DNA of 64,000 bases from Hymenobacter sp. YIM 151500-1 (GCF_025979885.1 NZ_CP110139.1:4753281-4817280); one strand, 5' to 3'; counted from the first letter of the stretch, positions 56,361-64,000 are shown. The notes: generated by a model from the letters alone, not told the origin. Translations and numbers: made by a program.

Positions 56361-58625
56361 TTACACCTCTGCCTGCGCCAGCTTCCCCAAAATCTCCTGG
56401 GCCGCCACGGCAATGACGGTGCCGGGACCGTACACGCCGGCCACGCCCGCATCGTAGAGGAATTGGTAGTCCTGGGCGGGGATGACGCCGCCGGCAATAA
56501 CGAGAATGTCTTCGCGGCCGAGCTGCCCCAGCTCCTCGATGAGCTGCGGAATCAGGGTTTTGTGGCCGGCGGCGAGGCTGCTTACGCCCACCACGTGCAC
56601 GTCGTTTTCGGCGGCTTGGCGGGCTACCTCGGCGGGCGTCTGGAATAGGGGGGCAATGTCCACGTCGAAGCCTACGTCGGCGAAGCTCGTGGCAATGACT
56701 TTGGAGCCCCGGTCGTGGCCGTCCTGGCCCATTTTGGCCACCATCATGCGGGGGCGGCGGCCTTCGCGGGCGGCAAAGTCGTCGGCGGCCTGGCGGGCCT
56801 TGGCAAACTCCTCGTCGTAGTTCATTTCATGAGAATACACGCCCGAAATAGCCCGGATGGTGGCCTGGTGTCGACCATACACTTTCTCCAGGGCATCGGA
56901 AATCTCGCCCAGCGTAGCGCGCAGGCGGGCGGCGTTGATGGCGAGGGCTAATAAGTTATCGGCTTCCCCGTTCGCCTCACCCCCTAGCCCCCTCTCCGAG
57001 GGAGAGGGAGGACTAGTTTCTAGTGTTTTAGAGCTAGTGTTTTCTAGAGCTAGTTCCCCCTCTCCCTCGGAGAGGGGGTTAGGGGGTGAGGCGACTAGGC
57101 CGGCCCGCGCCGCCTCCGTCAGGGCCGCCAGCGCGGCTTGCACAGCGGCTTCGTCCCGCTCCGCCCGGATCTTCTGGAGGCGGGCAATCTGGGCTTCGCG
57201 CACGGCGGCGTTGTCGATGTCGAGGACTTCGATGCTGGTGGCTTCGTCTACGCGGTACTTGTTCACGCCGACCACCGTTTCCTTGCCCGAGTCGATGCGG
57301 GCCTGCTTGCGGGCGGCGGCTTCTTCGATGCGCATTTTGGGCAGGCCAGTTTCAATGGCCTTGGCCATGCCGCCCAGCTCCTCCACTTCCTGGATGAGGG
57401 CCCAGGCCCGGTCGGCCAGCTCGTGGGTGAGGGTTTCCACGTAGTAGGAGCCGCCCCAGGGGTCTACTACGCGGGTGATGTCGGTTTCGTGCTGAAGGTA
57501 GAGCTGGGTGTTGCGGGCAATGCGGGCCGAGAAGTCGGTGGGCAGGGCAATGGCCTCATCGAGGGCGTTGGTGTGCAGGCTCTGGGTGCCGCCCAGGGCC
57601 GCCGCCATGGCCTCAATGCAGGTGCGGGCCACGTTGTTGAAGGGGTCCTGCTCGGTGAGGGAGTAGCCCGAGGTCTGGCAGTGCGTGCGCAGGGCCAGGC
57701 TCTTGGGGTTTTGGGGGTCGAACTGCCGCAAGAGCTTGGCCCAGAGCAGGCGTCCGGCCCGGAGCTTGGCGATTTCCATGAAGTGGTTCATGCCGATGGC
57801 CCAGAAAAACGACAGGCGTGGAGCAAACTCGTCGATCTTCATGCCCGCCGCCAGGCCCGTGCGCACGTACTCCAGCCCGTCGGCCAGGGTGTAGGCCAGC
57901 TCCAAGTCGGCGGTGGCGCCGGCTTCCTGCATGTGGTAGCCCGAGATGCTGATGGAGTTGAACTTGGGCATGTGCCGGGCCGTGAAGGCGAAGATGTCGG
58001 CAATGATGCGCATGCTCGGCAGGGGCGGGTAGATGTAGGTATTGCGCACCATGAACTCCTTCAGAATGTCGTTCTGAATGGTGCCCGCCAGCTGCTCCGG
58101 CTGCACGCCCTGCTCCTCGGCTGCCACAATGTAGAAGGCCAAGACGGGCAGCACGGCCCCGTTCATGGTCATCGACACTGACATCTGGTCCAGCGGAATC
58201 TGGTCGAAGAGAATCTTCATGTCCTCCACCGAGTCGATGGCCACGCCGGCCTTGCCCACGTCGCCCACCACGCGCGGGTGGTCGGAGTCGTAGCCCCGGT
58301 GCGTAGCCAAGTCGAAGGCCACGCTCAGGCCCTTCTGCCCGCCGGCCAGGTTGCGGCGGTAGAAGGCGTTGCTTTCCTCGGCCGTCGAGAAGCCCGCGTA
58401 CTGCCGGATGGTCCAGGGGTTCTGCACGTACATGGTGGCGTACGGCCCGCGCAAATACGGCGCCACGCCCGCCCCAAAGCCCAGGTGGTCGAGGTGCTGC
58501 ACATCGTGGGCCGTGTAGAACTCCTTGAGCGGAATGCCTTCGGGCGTGCTGGTCTCGGGAGCTTCAGCAGGCGGCGCGGGCAGCTGGCCGGCGTTGTAGG
58601 GGATATGAGCGAAATCAGGTTTCAT
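56361..58625 (-). CDS. mutB: Methylmalonyl-CoA mutase large (catalytic) subunit, with in-frame palindromic insertion
   Basis: 754 residues from the ATG at 58625 (MKPDFAHIPYNAG). It interconverts methylmalonyl-CoA and succinyl-CoA using adenosylcobalamin. The TIM-barrel half contains TMYVQNPWTIRQYAGFSTAEESNAFYRRNL and VSMTMNGAVLPVLAFY. The B12 domain has the DxH motif Asp635-Gly-His637 (MGQDGHDRGSK) and SSLAAGH. Residues 511-551 (SPPNPLSEGEGE through SPPSPSERGLGGEA) are encoded by a 123-nt palindromic repeat and lie at the linker before NLLALAINAARLRAT. Without them the length is 713, the usual size. It follows mutA on the same strand. Confidence 0.95.
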   Translation of the reverse strand: MKPDFAHIPYNAGQLPAPPAEAPETSTPEGIPLKEFYTAHDVQHLDHLGFGAGVAPYLRGPYATMYVQNPWTIRQYAGFSTAEESNAFYRRNLAGGQKGLSVAFDLATHRGYDSDHPRVVGDVGKAGVAIDSVEDMKILFDQIPLDQMSVSMTMNGAVLPVLAFYIVAAEEQGVQPEQLAGTIQNDILKEFMVRNTYIYPPLPSMRIIADIFAFTARHMPKFNSISISGYHMQEAGATADLELAYTLADGLEYVRTGLAAGMKIDEFAPRLSFFWAIGMNHFMEIAKLRAGRLLWAKLLRQFDPQNPKSLALRTHCQTSGYSLTEQDPFNNVARTCIEAMAAALGGTQSLHTNALDEAIALPTDFSARIARNTQLYLQHETDITRVVDPWGGSYYVETLTHELADRAWALIQEVEELGGMAKAIETGLPKMRIEEAAARKQARIDSGKETVVGVNKYRVDEATSIEVLDIDNAAVREAQIARLQKIRAERDEAAVQAALAALTEAARAGLVASPPNPLSEGEGELALENTSSKTLETSPPSPSERGLGGEANGEADNLLALAINAARLRATLGEISDALEKVYGRHQATIRAISGVYSHEMNYDEEFAKARQAADDFAAREGRRPRMMVAKMGQDGHDRGSKVIATSFADVGFDVDIAPLFQTPAEVARQAAENDVHVVGVSSLAAGHKTLIPQLIEELGQLGREDILVIAGGVIPAQDYQFLYDAGVAGVYGPGTVIAVAAQEILGKLAQAEV
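56972..57094. repeat. Palindromic repeat inserted in frame in mutB
   Basis: 39-nt arms (56972-57010 and 57056-57094) with two mismatches read TCGCCTCACCCCCTAGCCCC and onward; each contains the small palindrome CCCTCTCCGAGGGAGAGGG. The 45-nt centre is AT-rich and itself repetitive (CTAGT/ACTAG words). The total of 123 nt equals 41 codons with no stop in the mutB frame. The arms are diverged relatives of the CCTCACC ends at 27072-27480 and 43025-43280. Confidence 0.92.
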
Positions 58626-58635
58626 GGGTCTGGAT

Positions 58636-58743
58636 GTAGGGGCGCGTCGCACGCGCCCGGTCGTTGAACGACTCGCGGGTGGAAAGGTAGTTGGTCATCA
58701 ACGCCGGCCGTTCAACGACCGGGCGCGTGCGACGCGCCCCTAC
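58636..58743. repeat. Inverted repeat between mutA and mutB
   Basis: Perfect 35-nt arms (58636-58670 and 58709-58743), GTAGGGGCGCGTCGCACGCG and onward to GTTGAACG. The right arm encodes the last residues and TGA stop of mutA; the left arm ends 11 nt before the mutB ATG. A TACCTTTC promoter-like box on the minus strand lies in the centre (58682-58689). A half copy starts at the meaB stop (40507-40532). Confidence 0.9.
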
Positions 58744-60514
58744 CTTGCAGGCGGGCCAAAACGTCTTCGGTGCTGTAGCCTTGCACGGTGAATTCCTCGA
58801 AGCCGAACACGCGCACGGCTTCTTGCAGGGTGGCCAGGTCGGCGGTGAGCAGGGCGGGCGGAATGAAGGTGGGCTCGTCGAGGGGCACGTGGCTGATGGC
58901 GCGGGCCAGGCGGCCGAACTGCTCGGGCGTGGCGTACATGAGCGTGGCTTCCTCGGGCGACGAAAACAACACCGACAGCGTGCCTTCCGGGTGAGCGTCG
59001 CGCAGCTCGGGCCGCTCCTGCTCCGGCAGCGTCCTCAGAAACGACTCCAGAATCAGCTGGTTGGTGTGGGCACCGAGCAGTACCACGGCCGCGCGTTTCC
59101 GTTTTTTCTCGCGGCGCTCAAAGTGCAGGGCCGTAGCCAGGCGCAGCACTTCGGTAGGGTAGGTGGCGCGGGTGCTGTCGAACTCCCGGCTGCGCAGCAG
59201 GCGCTTGGGGTTGTAGTCGAACTGCTCGTGCGGGTTGTGGAAGCGGTTAGTGCCCACCACCACCTGCTCGCCGGTAGCAATGCGCCGGAACTGGGCCTGG
59301 GCCGCCGCGTGCAGCTCCTGCAACACGAGGCCCGTGGCCGCGGGCAGGCCGCCGGCCTCCTCCACACGCTGAAACAGGGCCCAGGCCTCGCGGGCCAGCT
59401 GGTCGGTGAGGGTTTCGAGGTAATAGGAGCCGGCGGCGGGGTCCTGCACCCGGTCCAGGTAGGCTTCTTCGCGTAGCAGCACGGGCAGGTTGCGGGCCAG
59501 GCGCTCGGCAAACTCATTGGGGCCGTGAAACAGACTGTCAAACGAGCCCACGCTTACGGCGTCGGCCCCGCCCAATACGGCGCTCATGGCCTCGGTGCTG
59601 ACGCGCAGCAGGTTGGTATGCGGGTCGAGGGTGGTCTGGCTCCAGGTGGCGGTGCTGGCCAGGATGGTGAGCCGCTGGGCCACCTCGGCCGGCACCCCAA
59701 AGGCGTGCAGCAGCGTGGCCCACAGCCGCCGCAACGCCCGCAGCCGGGCCAGCTCCGGAAAGTAGCTGGGGTTGATGGCCACGTGCACGTGCAAGGCCGC
59801 CGCCACTTCGGCCACTGACACCTCGCCCAGGTTGGGCAGCTCACTTAAATAAGCCGCCGCCGTGCTTAAAGTAAAGGCTATCTGTTGCGTAACGGTGGCG
59901 CCGCGGTTGCCATACAACGCCGCGTTCAGCCCCAGGGCCCGAAACTCCGGCCAGCTCCGGCTCCGGCGCACGGCGTCGGCCAGGTCGCGCAGCTGGACCT
60001 TGAGGTCGGGGGCGTGGCGGGTGATGGGGTCCGAAACCAGGAAGCCGCGCAGTACGGCGCCGGTATCGGCCAGGCGCTGCACCAGGCCGGCCGCGCCGCC
60101 GCGCACGGTGTAGCCCACGTACGTGTCGTTCAGGGGCAGGCGCTGGTGCAGGTAGTCTACGTCGAAGGCCTCGGCGTTTTCCAGCACAAAATGGGCCCCG
60201 TCGGCTCCGCGGGTCAGGGTGTTGGCGGCCCGGTCGATGGCGGCGTGGCCCGGCTCGGTGGCCGGCACGGTGTAGGTGGGCACGTTGCGCCAGTGGGCGC
60301 CCGGCCGAACCTGCGGGGCCGGGGCACCGCCCAGCTCGGCCAGGGCTTCGCGGTGGTAAAAGGGCTGCACCGCAAAGCCATCGGGCGTCTGCCAGGCGAG
60401 GGCGGCCGGGTCCTGCCCCTTCAGGTCGCGGCGGATGCGCTCCTGCCAGGCGGCGGTGGTGACGGGTTCAAACTCGGAAAAGGAAACGGGCGCGGAGCGA
60501 GGGGAGTCAGCCAT
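58712..60514 (-). CDS. mutA: Methylmalonyl-CoA mutase small subunit
   Basis: 600 residues. MutA resembles the large subunit but lacks catalytic function and forms the heterodimer. The barrel region is visible (DTYVGYTVRGGAAGLVQRL, AAYLSELPNLGEVSVAEVAAALHVHVAINPSYFPELARLRALRRLWATLLHAFG, GSYYLETLTDQLAREAWALFQRVEEAGG). A degenerate B12-like domain follows to the end. The C-terminal RGASHAPGR and the stop are read from a repeat arm. A TATCTTTA promoter-like box (60563-60556) precedes the start. Confidence 0.93.
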   Translation of the reverse strand: MADSPRSAPVSFSEFEPVTTAAWQERIRRDLKGQDPAALAWQTPDGFAVQPFYHREALAELGGAPAPQVRPGAHWRNVPTYTVPATEPGHAAIDRAANTLTRGADGAHFVLENAEAFDVDYLHQRLPLNDTYVGYTVRGGAAGLVQRLADTGAVLRGFLVSDPITRHAPDLKVQLRDLADAVRRSRSWPEFRALGLNAALYGNRGATVTQQIAFTLSTAAAYLSELPNLGEVSVAEVAAALHVHVAINPSYFPELARLRALRRLWATLLHAFGVPAEVAQRLTILASTATWSQTTLDPHTNLLRVSTEAMSAVLGGADAVSVGSFDSLFHGPNEFAERLARNLPVLLREEAYLDRVQDPAAGSYYLETLTDQLAREAWALFQRVEEAGGLPAATGLVLQELHAAAQAQFRRIATGEQVVVGTNRFHNPHEQFDYNPKRLLRSREFDSTRATYPTEVLRLATALHFERREKKRKRAAVVLLGAHTNQLILESFLRTLPEQERPELRDAHPEGTLSVLFSSPEEATLMYATPEQFGRLARAISHVPLDEPTFIPPALLTADLATLQEAVRVFGFEEFTVQGYSTEDVLARLQGRGASHAPGR

Positions 60515-60555
60515 AGCCGGGAGTGCAGGTGGGAAAACGGGCCAAAAAGGCGGGT

Positions 60556-60563
60556 TAAAGATA
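60556..60563 (-). promoter_or_regulatory. Promoter-like box TATCTTTA for mutAB
   Basis: One mismatch from TAnnTTTG, 42 nt before the mutA start. Confidence 0.35.
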
Positions 60564-60620
60564 CCGGTTCGGGTCTAGAATGCCGGTGCCGAGAATAGTG
60601 TACGAGGCAAAGCTTTCTTC

Positions 60621-60628
60621 TACATTTG
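60621..60628 (+). promoter_or_regulatory. -7 promoter element TACATTTG
   Basis: An exact TAnnTTTG 43 nt before the ATG at 60671. No clear -33 box. Confidence 0.5.
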
Positions 60629-60670
60629 CCCGATTTTTTACCAATTCAACTTTACTCATACACCTTGCTT

Positions 60671-61894
60671 ATGCATCAACACCTACGTCTACTACTCTTT
60701 CTGGCTAGCTTAGGAGTCTCCTTACACGCGGCGGGTCAGTCCGGTTTCCGGCCCGGCTACGTGGTACCCGTAGCAGGCGACACGCTGCGCGGGGAGGTGG
60801 AGCTGCGCGGGGCCCAGCAGGTAGCCCGGCTCTGCCGGTTCCGAACCAACAGTGCCAGCGCGGTTACTGAATACCAGCCGGCCCAGCTGCGCGGCTACGG
60901 CGCCACGGCCGGGCCCCGCTTCGAGACGGTGCCGGCGAAGCCCGGTTTGCCCGTGTTTATGGAAGTGCTGGTGAGCGGCAAGGCGTCATTGTACACGATG
61001 TATAATGACGACGACGAGCAGCAGTTTTTTATGCGCAGCCCCCAGGGCGCGGTGCTGGCCCTACAGCAGCGCGACACCGTGAAGACCGCCGAGCCCGGCG
61101 CCCGCAGCGCTCAGGTGAAAGAACGGAACTACCTGTTCCGGCCCGTGCTCAAGCAAGCCCTGGCCGACTGCCTGCCCGCGGTAATTACCATCCCGAAGGT
61201 GGAGCTGAAGGAGTCGCAGCTGCGGAAGCTGTTTGTGGCCTACAACAACTGTGGCCGCGAAGCCCCGGCGGCCGACGTCGCACCCGCCGCCAGCAAAGCG
61301 GCGCTGGGCCTGCTGGCCGGGGTGTACCGGGCCACCCTGCCATTCGGTAATAACCCGCGCACTACCCTGAAAACTGGTTGGAACCCCACGGCGGGGCTGG
61401 CGCTGAGCTTCCGGCCAGGCCGGTTTGGCGAAAAGCTGATGCTGCGCCTGGAGGCCTTGTATACGCAGGATACTTTCGAGGAAGAAGTGACTGTGCCAGG
61501 CTCGGGCATCAACCTCCTCGGCACGGCCCAGCGCCGCACCGATGTCAAGCTGAACGCGCTGCAAGTGCCCGCGCTGATTCGCTACTCGCTGCCGGGCCGG
61601 CGGCTGCGCGCTTTCCTACAGGCGGGGCCCCAGGCCAGCATCGGGTTTGGAGGAAGCGCCCAGCAGCGGCGCACCGAGCAGATGAACGGCTCGGCTCCCT
61701 CCACCACTACCACCTCCTACGACGTGCGCACGTTCCGGCTCGGTGGTGCTGTGGGCGCTGGCCTCACCCTGAAAGCCGGCACCGGAGCTGTGCAAGTAGA
61801 AGTGCGCCGGTCGTTTACCGATACTCCCGTGGAGCAGAAAGTGGCCGGTGGGGTGCAAGCCACGCACTTGCTGCTGGGCTATCAGTTCCGCTAG
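60671..61894 (+). CDS. Outer membrane beta-barrel protein
   Basis: 407 residues from the ATG at 60671. A signal peptide (LRLLLFLASLGVSLHAAGQ) is followed by a soluble domain (GYVVPVAGDTLRGEVELRG, LYTMYNDDDEQQFFM) and, from about residue 205, a PorT/OMP_b-barrel-type barrel (LLAGVYRATLPFGNNPRTTL, NALQVPALIRYSLPGRRLRAFLQAGPQASIGFGG, ending HLLLGYQFR with a terminal aromatic-Arg strand). Probably outer-membrane; the ligand is unknown. A 19-bp terminator follows. Confidence 0.82.
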   Translation: MHQHLRLLLFLASLGVSLHAAGQSGFRPGYVVPVAGDTLRGEVELRGAQQVARLCRFRTNSASAVTEYQPAQLRGYGATAGPRFETVPAKPGLPVFMEVLVSGKASLYTMYNDDDEQQFFMRSPQGAVLALQQRDTVKTAEPGARSAQVKERNYLFRPVLKQALADCLPAVITIPKVELKESQLRKLFVAYNNCGREAPAADVAPAASKAALGLLAGVYRATLPFGNNPRTTLKTGWNPTAGLALSFRPGRFGEKLMLRLEALYTQDTFEEEVTVPGSGINLLGTAQRRTDVKLNALQVPALIRYSLPGRRLRAFLQAGPQASIGFGGSAQQRRTEQMNGSAPSTTTTSYDVRTFRLGGAVGAGLTLKAGTGAVQVEVRRSFTDTPVEQKVAGGVQATHLLLGYQFR

Positions 61895-61918
61895 AGCAAA
61901 AGCCGAAGAAACTTGGCG

Positions 61919-61961
61919 GCGCCCGCCCAGGCGTGCTCAGGTAGCACGCCTGGGCGGGCGC
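61919..61961 (+). terminator. Strong hairpin terminator
   Basis: A perfect 19-bp stem, GCGCCCGCCCAGGCGTGCT (61919-61937) with AGCACGCCTGGGCGGGCGC (61943-61961), followed by TATTGTTTG. Confidence 0.82.
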
Positions 61962-62030
61962 TATTGTTTGCAGCGCAACTCCCGGCGTCCTGCCGTACCT
62001 TTACCACTCGCTCCTGCTTTGTAGTACCCT

Positions 62031-62792
62031 ATGCAATTTCTTCGTTCCCAGCTGGCGGCCCTGGGGCTGCTGGCGGCCACTACGCTGCTGGCCCCGGCCT
62101 GCCAGCGGGCCGGCTACGTGCCCACGGCCAAGCTGGCACCCGCCACGGCTCAGCCCGTGGGCCCGGCCCTGGCCGAAAATCCTGCCGCCCTCGACCTTAT
62201 TGCGCCCTACCGCCAGCGCGTGACGGAACAGATGACCACGGTGCTGGGCCAGGCCCCGGCGGCCATCACCAAAAACCCTGGCGAGTCGCCGCTGGCCAAC
62301 TTCGTGGGCGACTTGCAGCGCCAGCGCGCCAGCCGGGAGCTAGGCCAGCCCGTGGACCTGGGCGTGATGTCGAACGGGGGGCTGCGGGCTCCTATTCCGG
62401 CCGGGCCCGTAACCATGGGGGCGGTGTTTGAGCTGATGCCGTTCGAGAATGAGCTGGTGGTGCTCAGCACCCCCGGTCCCGTGGTGCAGCAGCTGTTCGA
62501 CTACGCCGCCCGCGTGAAAATGCCTGTGTCGGGGGCTGTGTACGCGGTGACTCAGGAAGGAAAACCCACGAGCATCAGCATCGGCGGACAGCCTTTCGAC
62601 CTGGCCCGCACCTACACCATCGCCATTTCCGACTACCTGGCCGGGGGCGGCGACAACATGACCTTCTTCAAAACCCTCAAGCCCCGCGGCACCGGCATCC
62701 TGCTCCGCACCGCCATTGCCGACCACATCCGGGAGCAAACTCAGCAGGGCAAGGCCATTCAGGCCGCAGTGGAAGGACGGGTCAAGTTGTAA
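62031..62792 (+). CDS. 5'-nucleotidase C-terminal domain lipoprotein
   Basis: 253 residues. A lipoprotein signal ends at Cys24 (ATTLLAPAC). The rest is a stand-alone 5'-nucleotidase C-terminal (substrate-binding) domain: ESPLANFVGDLQRQRASRE, DLGVMSNGGLRAPIPAGPVTMGAVFELMPFENELVVL, YTIAISDYLAGGGDNMTFF. In UshA-like enzymes this domain follows the metallophosphatase domain in one chain. Here the phosphatase half is the next gene, in reverse order. A TACCTTTA promoter-like box lies at 61996-62003. Confidence 0.88.
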   Translation: MQFLRSQLAALGLLAATTLLAPACQRAGYVPTAKLAPATAQPVGPALAENPAALDLIAPYRQRVTEQMTTVLGQAPAAITKNPGESPLANFVGDLQRQRASRELGQPVDLGVMSNGGLRAPIPAGPVTMGAVFELMPFENELVVLSTPGPVVQQLFDYAARVKMPVSGAVYAVTQEGKPTSISIGGQPFDLARTYTIAISDYLAGGGDNMTFFKTLKPRGTGILLRTAIADHIREQTQQGKAIQAAVEGRVKL

Positions 62793-62927
62793 TGTGGCGA
62801 ATGTGGGAAATGGGAGAAATGTGGTAGAATCAGAAGAACACTCGTTCCGCACGTTTTCCTATTTGTCACATTTTACACATTCCCTCCACATTCTGCACAT
62901 TATATTCACATTCAGCATAGTACCTCC
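62793..62927. repeat. Repetitive AATGTGG words between the two 5'-nucleotidase genes
   Basis: 62791-62824 reads AATGTGGCGAATGTGGG and onward, and 62868-62911 carries the complementary CACATT words, so the gap can fold imperfectly. Similar words occur at 9079-9099. The first word begins inside the stop codon region of the upstream gene. Confidence 0.45.
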
Positions 62928-63857
62928 GTGGATCGTCGCGAATTTCTGAAACATACGGGCCTGGGCGCGGCTAGCCTGGGGCTGCTGGGCGCGGCGGCGC
63001 TGCCAGCCGCGGCCGCCGACAACCAGGCCCGGCGCCTGACCATTCTGCACACCAACGACATGCACTCCCGCATCGAGCCGTTCCCCGGCAACGCGGCGCA
63101 GTGGGCCGGGCTGGGCGGCATGGCCCGGCGGGCGGCGCTGGTGGAGCAGGTGCGGCGGCAGGAAGCTAACGTGCTGCTGCTGGACTCCGGCGACATCTGG
63201 CAGGGCACGCCCTACTTCAACTTCTTCCAGGGCGAGCTGGAGTTTAAGCTCATGACCCAGATGGGCTACGACGCCAGCACCCTCGGCAACCACGACTTCG
63301 ACAACGGCTTGGAAGGCTTGCAAAAGCAGCTGCCCCACGCCGGCTTTCCCTTTCTTATTGCCAACTACGACTTTACGGGCACTCTGCTGGCCGGCCGCTT
63401 TCAGCCCTACCAGGTGTTCGAGAAGCAGGGCCTGCGCATTGGGGTGTTTGGCCTGGGCATTGAGCTGGCCGGGCTGGTAGCCGACAAAAACTTTGGCGCC
63501 ACCACATACCTCGACCCCGTGGCCACGGCCAAAGAAATAGTAGCCAAGCTGCGCGGCCCCGAGCGGTGCGACCTGGTCGTCTGCCTGTCGCACCTCGGCT
63601 ACAAGTACGAAAGCGCCAAAATCGACGACCGGAAGCTGGCGGCCCAGGTTGGCGGCATCGACCTGATTCTTGGCGGGCACACCCACACTTTCCTGGAGCA
63701 GCCCGAGCCTATCGACGGGCCAAACGGCCACCGCACCCTCGTAAATCAGGTGGGCTGGTCGGGAATTAACATCGGCCGAATCGACTACACCTTTGCGCGG
63801 GGAGCCCGCCGGCCCAGTGTGGCGGCAGCTCAGGTGCTGCCTGTCCAAACGGTGTAA
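62928..63857 (+). CDS. 5'-nucleotidase/UshA-type metallophosphatase
   Basis: 309 residues from a GTG. A Tat-like signal (DRREFLKHTGLGAASLGLLGAAALPAAA) precedes the calcineurin-like domain: ILHTNDMHSRIEP (Asp and His ligands), LLLDSGDIWQGTPYF (bridging Asp), STLGNHDFDNGLEG (catalytic Asn-His), CLSHLGYK and LILGGHTHTFLE. All metal ligands of UshA/CpdB are present. It hydrolyses nucleotides in the periplasm. It lacks the substrate-binding domain, which the preceding gene supplies, so the two products probably act together. Confidence 0.92.
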   Translation: MDRREFLKHTGLGAASLGLLGAAALPAAAADNQARRLTILHTNDMHSRIEPFPGNAAQWAGLGGMARRAALVEQVRRQEANVLLLDSGDIWQGTPYFNFFQGELEFKLMTQMGYDASTLGNHDFDNGLEGLQKQLPHAGFPFLIANYDFTGTLLAGRFQPYQVFEKQGLRIGVFGLGIELAGLVADKNFGATTYLDPVATAKEIVAKLRGPERCDLVVCLSHLGYKYESAKIDDRKLAAQVGGIDLILGGHTHTFLEQPEPIDGPNGHRTLVNQVGWSGINIGRIDYTFARGARRPSVAAAQVLPVQTV

Positions 63858-64000
63858 AATGCAAGAGGTCGGAGCGTTTTTTTGTCTCCTGACTTTTCCA
63901 CATTTTTGTCTCCCCCTCAAAAAAACGGGCTCCTCAGGGCCCGCGCCGAGCCCTCTTTTCTCCCCCACCTCGCACCTGTTGCTTTTGCCGTATTGTATTG
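63858..64000. other. Window end, no gene seen
   Basis: The last 140 bases hold T-rich runs (GTTTTTTTG at about 63879) that could end the preceding transcript, and a short GGGC/GCCC-rich stretch; no reading frame stands out. Confidence 0.3.

Noticed and set aside
1..64000. tRNA, rRNA, tmRNA or riboswitch genes
   Set aside because: No cloverleaf, conserved rRNA segment or known riboswitch core was recognised by eye. A covariance-model search would be needed to exclude small RNAs.

Overview
The window looks like chromosome from a high-GC member of the Bacteroidota, most likely a Hymenobacter-like cytophagale (inference, no database was searched). The reasons are: many genes are preceded by the Bacteroidota -7 promoter motif TAnnTTTG; the families include DUF5916 and DUF5723 outer-membrane proteins, a Bacteroidota-type LptD, a TssD (Hcp) of the Bacteroidota type VI secretion class, HEIGH-type M57 lipoproteins and a DivIVA-domain protein; and base composition is strongly GC-rich apart from a few short AT-rich islands. 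I found no rRNA, tRNA, insertion sequence with a transposase, CRISPR array or replication origin.

Layout. 0-20 kb is mostly core genes: a bifunctional PBP1A, a TIGR01777 epimerase, folE and a PTPS/QueD-family gene, a secreted helical protein, a lipoprotein that resembles a pyrophosphatase without its catalytic acids, the rpsP-rimM-trmD-rplS translation operon, a fatty acid desaturase, an RluA-type pseudouridine synthase, panB, lptD, and divergently an N-acetylmuramoyl-L-alanine amidase followed by an MlaD/MCE protein. 19-31.7 kb holds an acyl-CoA carboxylase subunit, a UPF0175/DUF3368 toxin-antitoxin pair with a zeta-toxin stub, DinB and NmrA-like genes, poxB, a SirB1-like protein, a redoxin, a phosphopantetheinyl transferase, a WD40 protein, divIVA and folB. 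31.9-35.1 kb is a BlaI/BlaR1-type regulatory pair behind a promoter carrying three matching 16-bp operators. 35-44 kb has large outer-membrane proteins, meaB, and a small accessory island in which a TssD (Hcp) domain is fused to a JAB-like toxin domain, with a probable immunity gene and a displaced decayed TssD fragment. 44-56 kb is accessory: Nudix, two M57 paralogues, an FAD oxidoreductase, DUF2461, ankyrin, VOC and Gfo/Idh/MocA genes, two frameshifted genes and an AlbA-type ATP-binding protein. 56-64 kb carries mutB and mutA (methylmalonyl-CoA mutase), an outer-membrane barrel, and a 5'-nucleotidase whose two domains are separate genes in reversed order.

Metabolic links: the acyl-CoA carboxylase subunit, mutAB and meaB fit propionyl-/branched-chain acyl-CoA handling; folE, the PTPS gene and folB fit pterin/folate (or queuosine) synthesis; pbp, amidase, lptD, mlaD and divIVA are envelope and division functions.

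The most unusual feature is a set of about 18 inverted-repeat elements of several sequence families. Nearly all lie between genes, with an arm that touches or supplies a TAG/TGA stop codon or abuts a start codon. One is a roughly 400-bp near-perfect palindrome filling the gap between two convergent stop codons. Another mirrors the promoter and start codon of two divergent genes. A third has entered mutB in frame as a 123-bp (41-codon) palindrome at the linker before the B12 domain.
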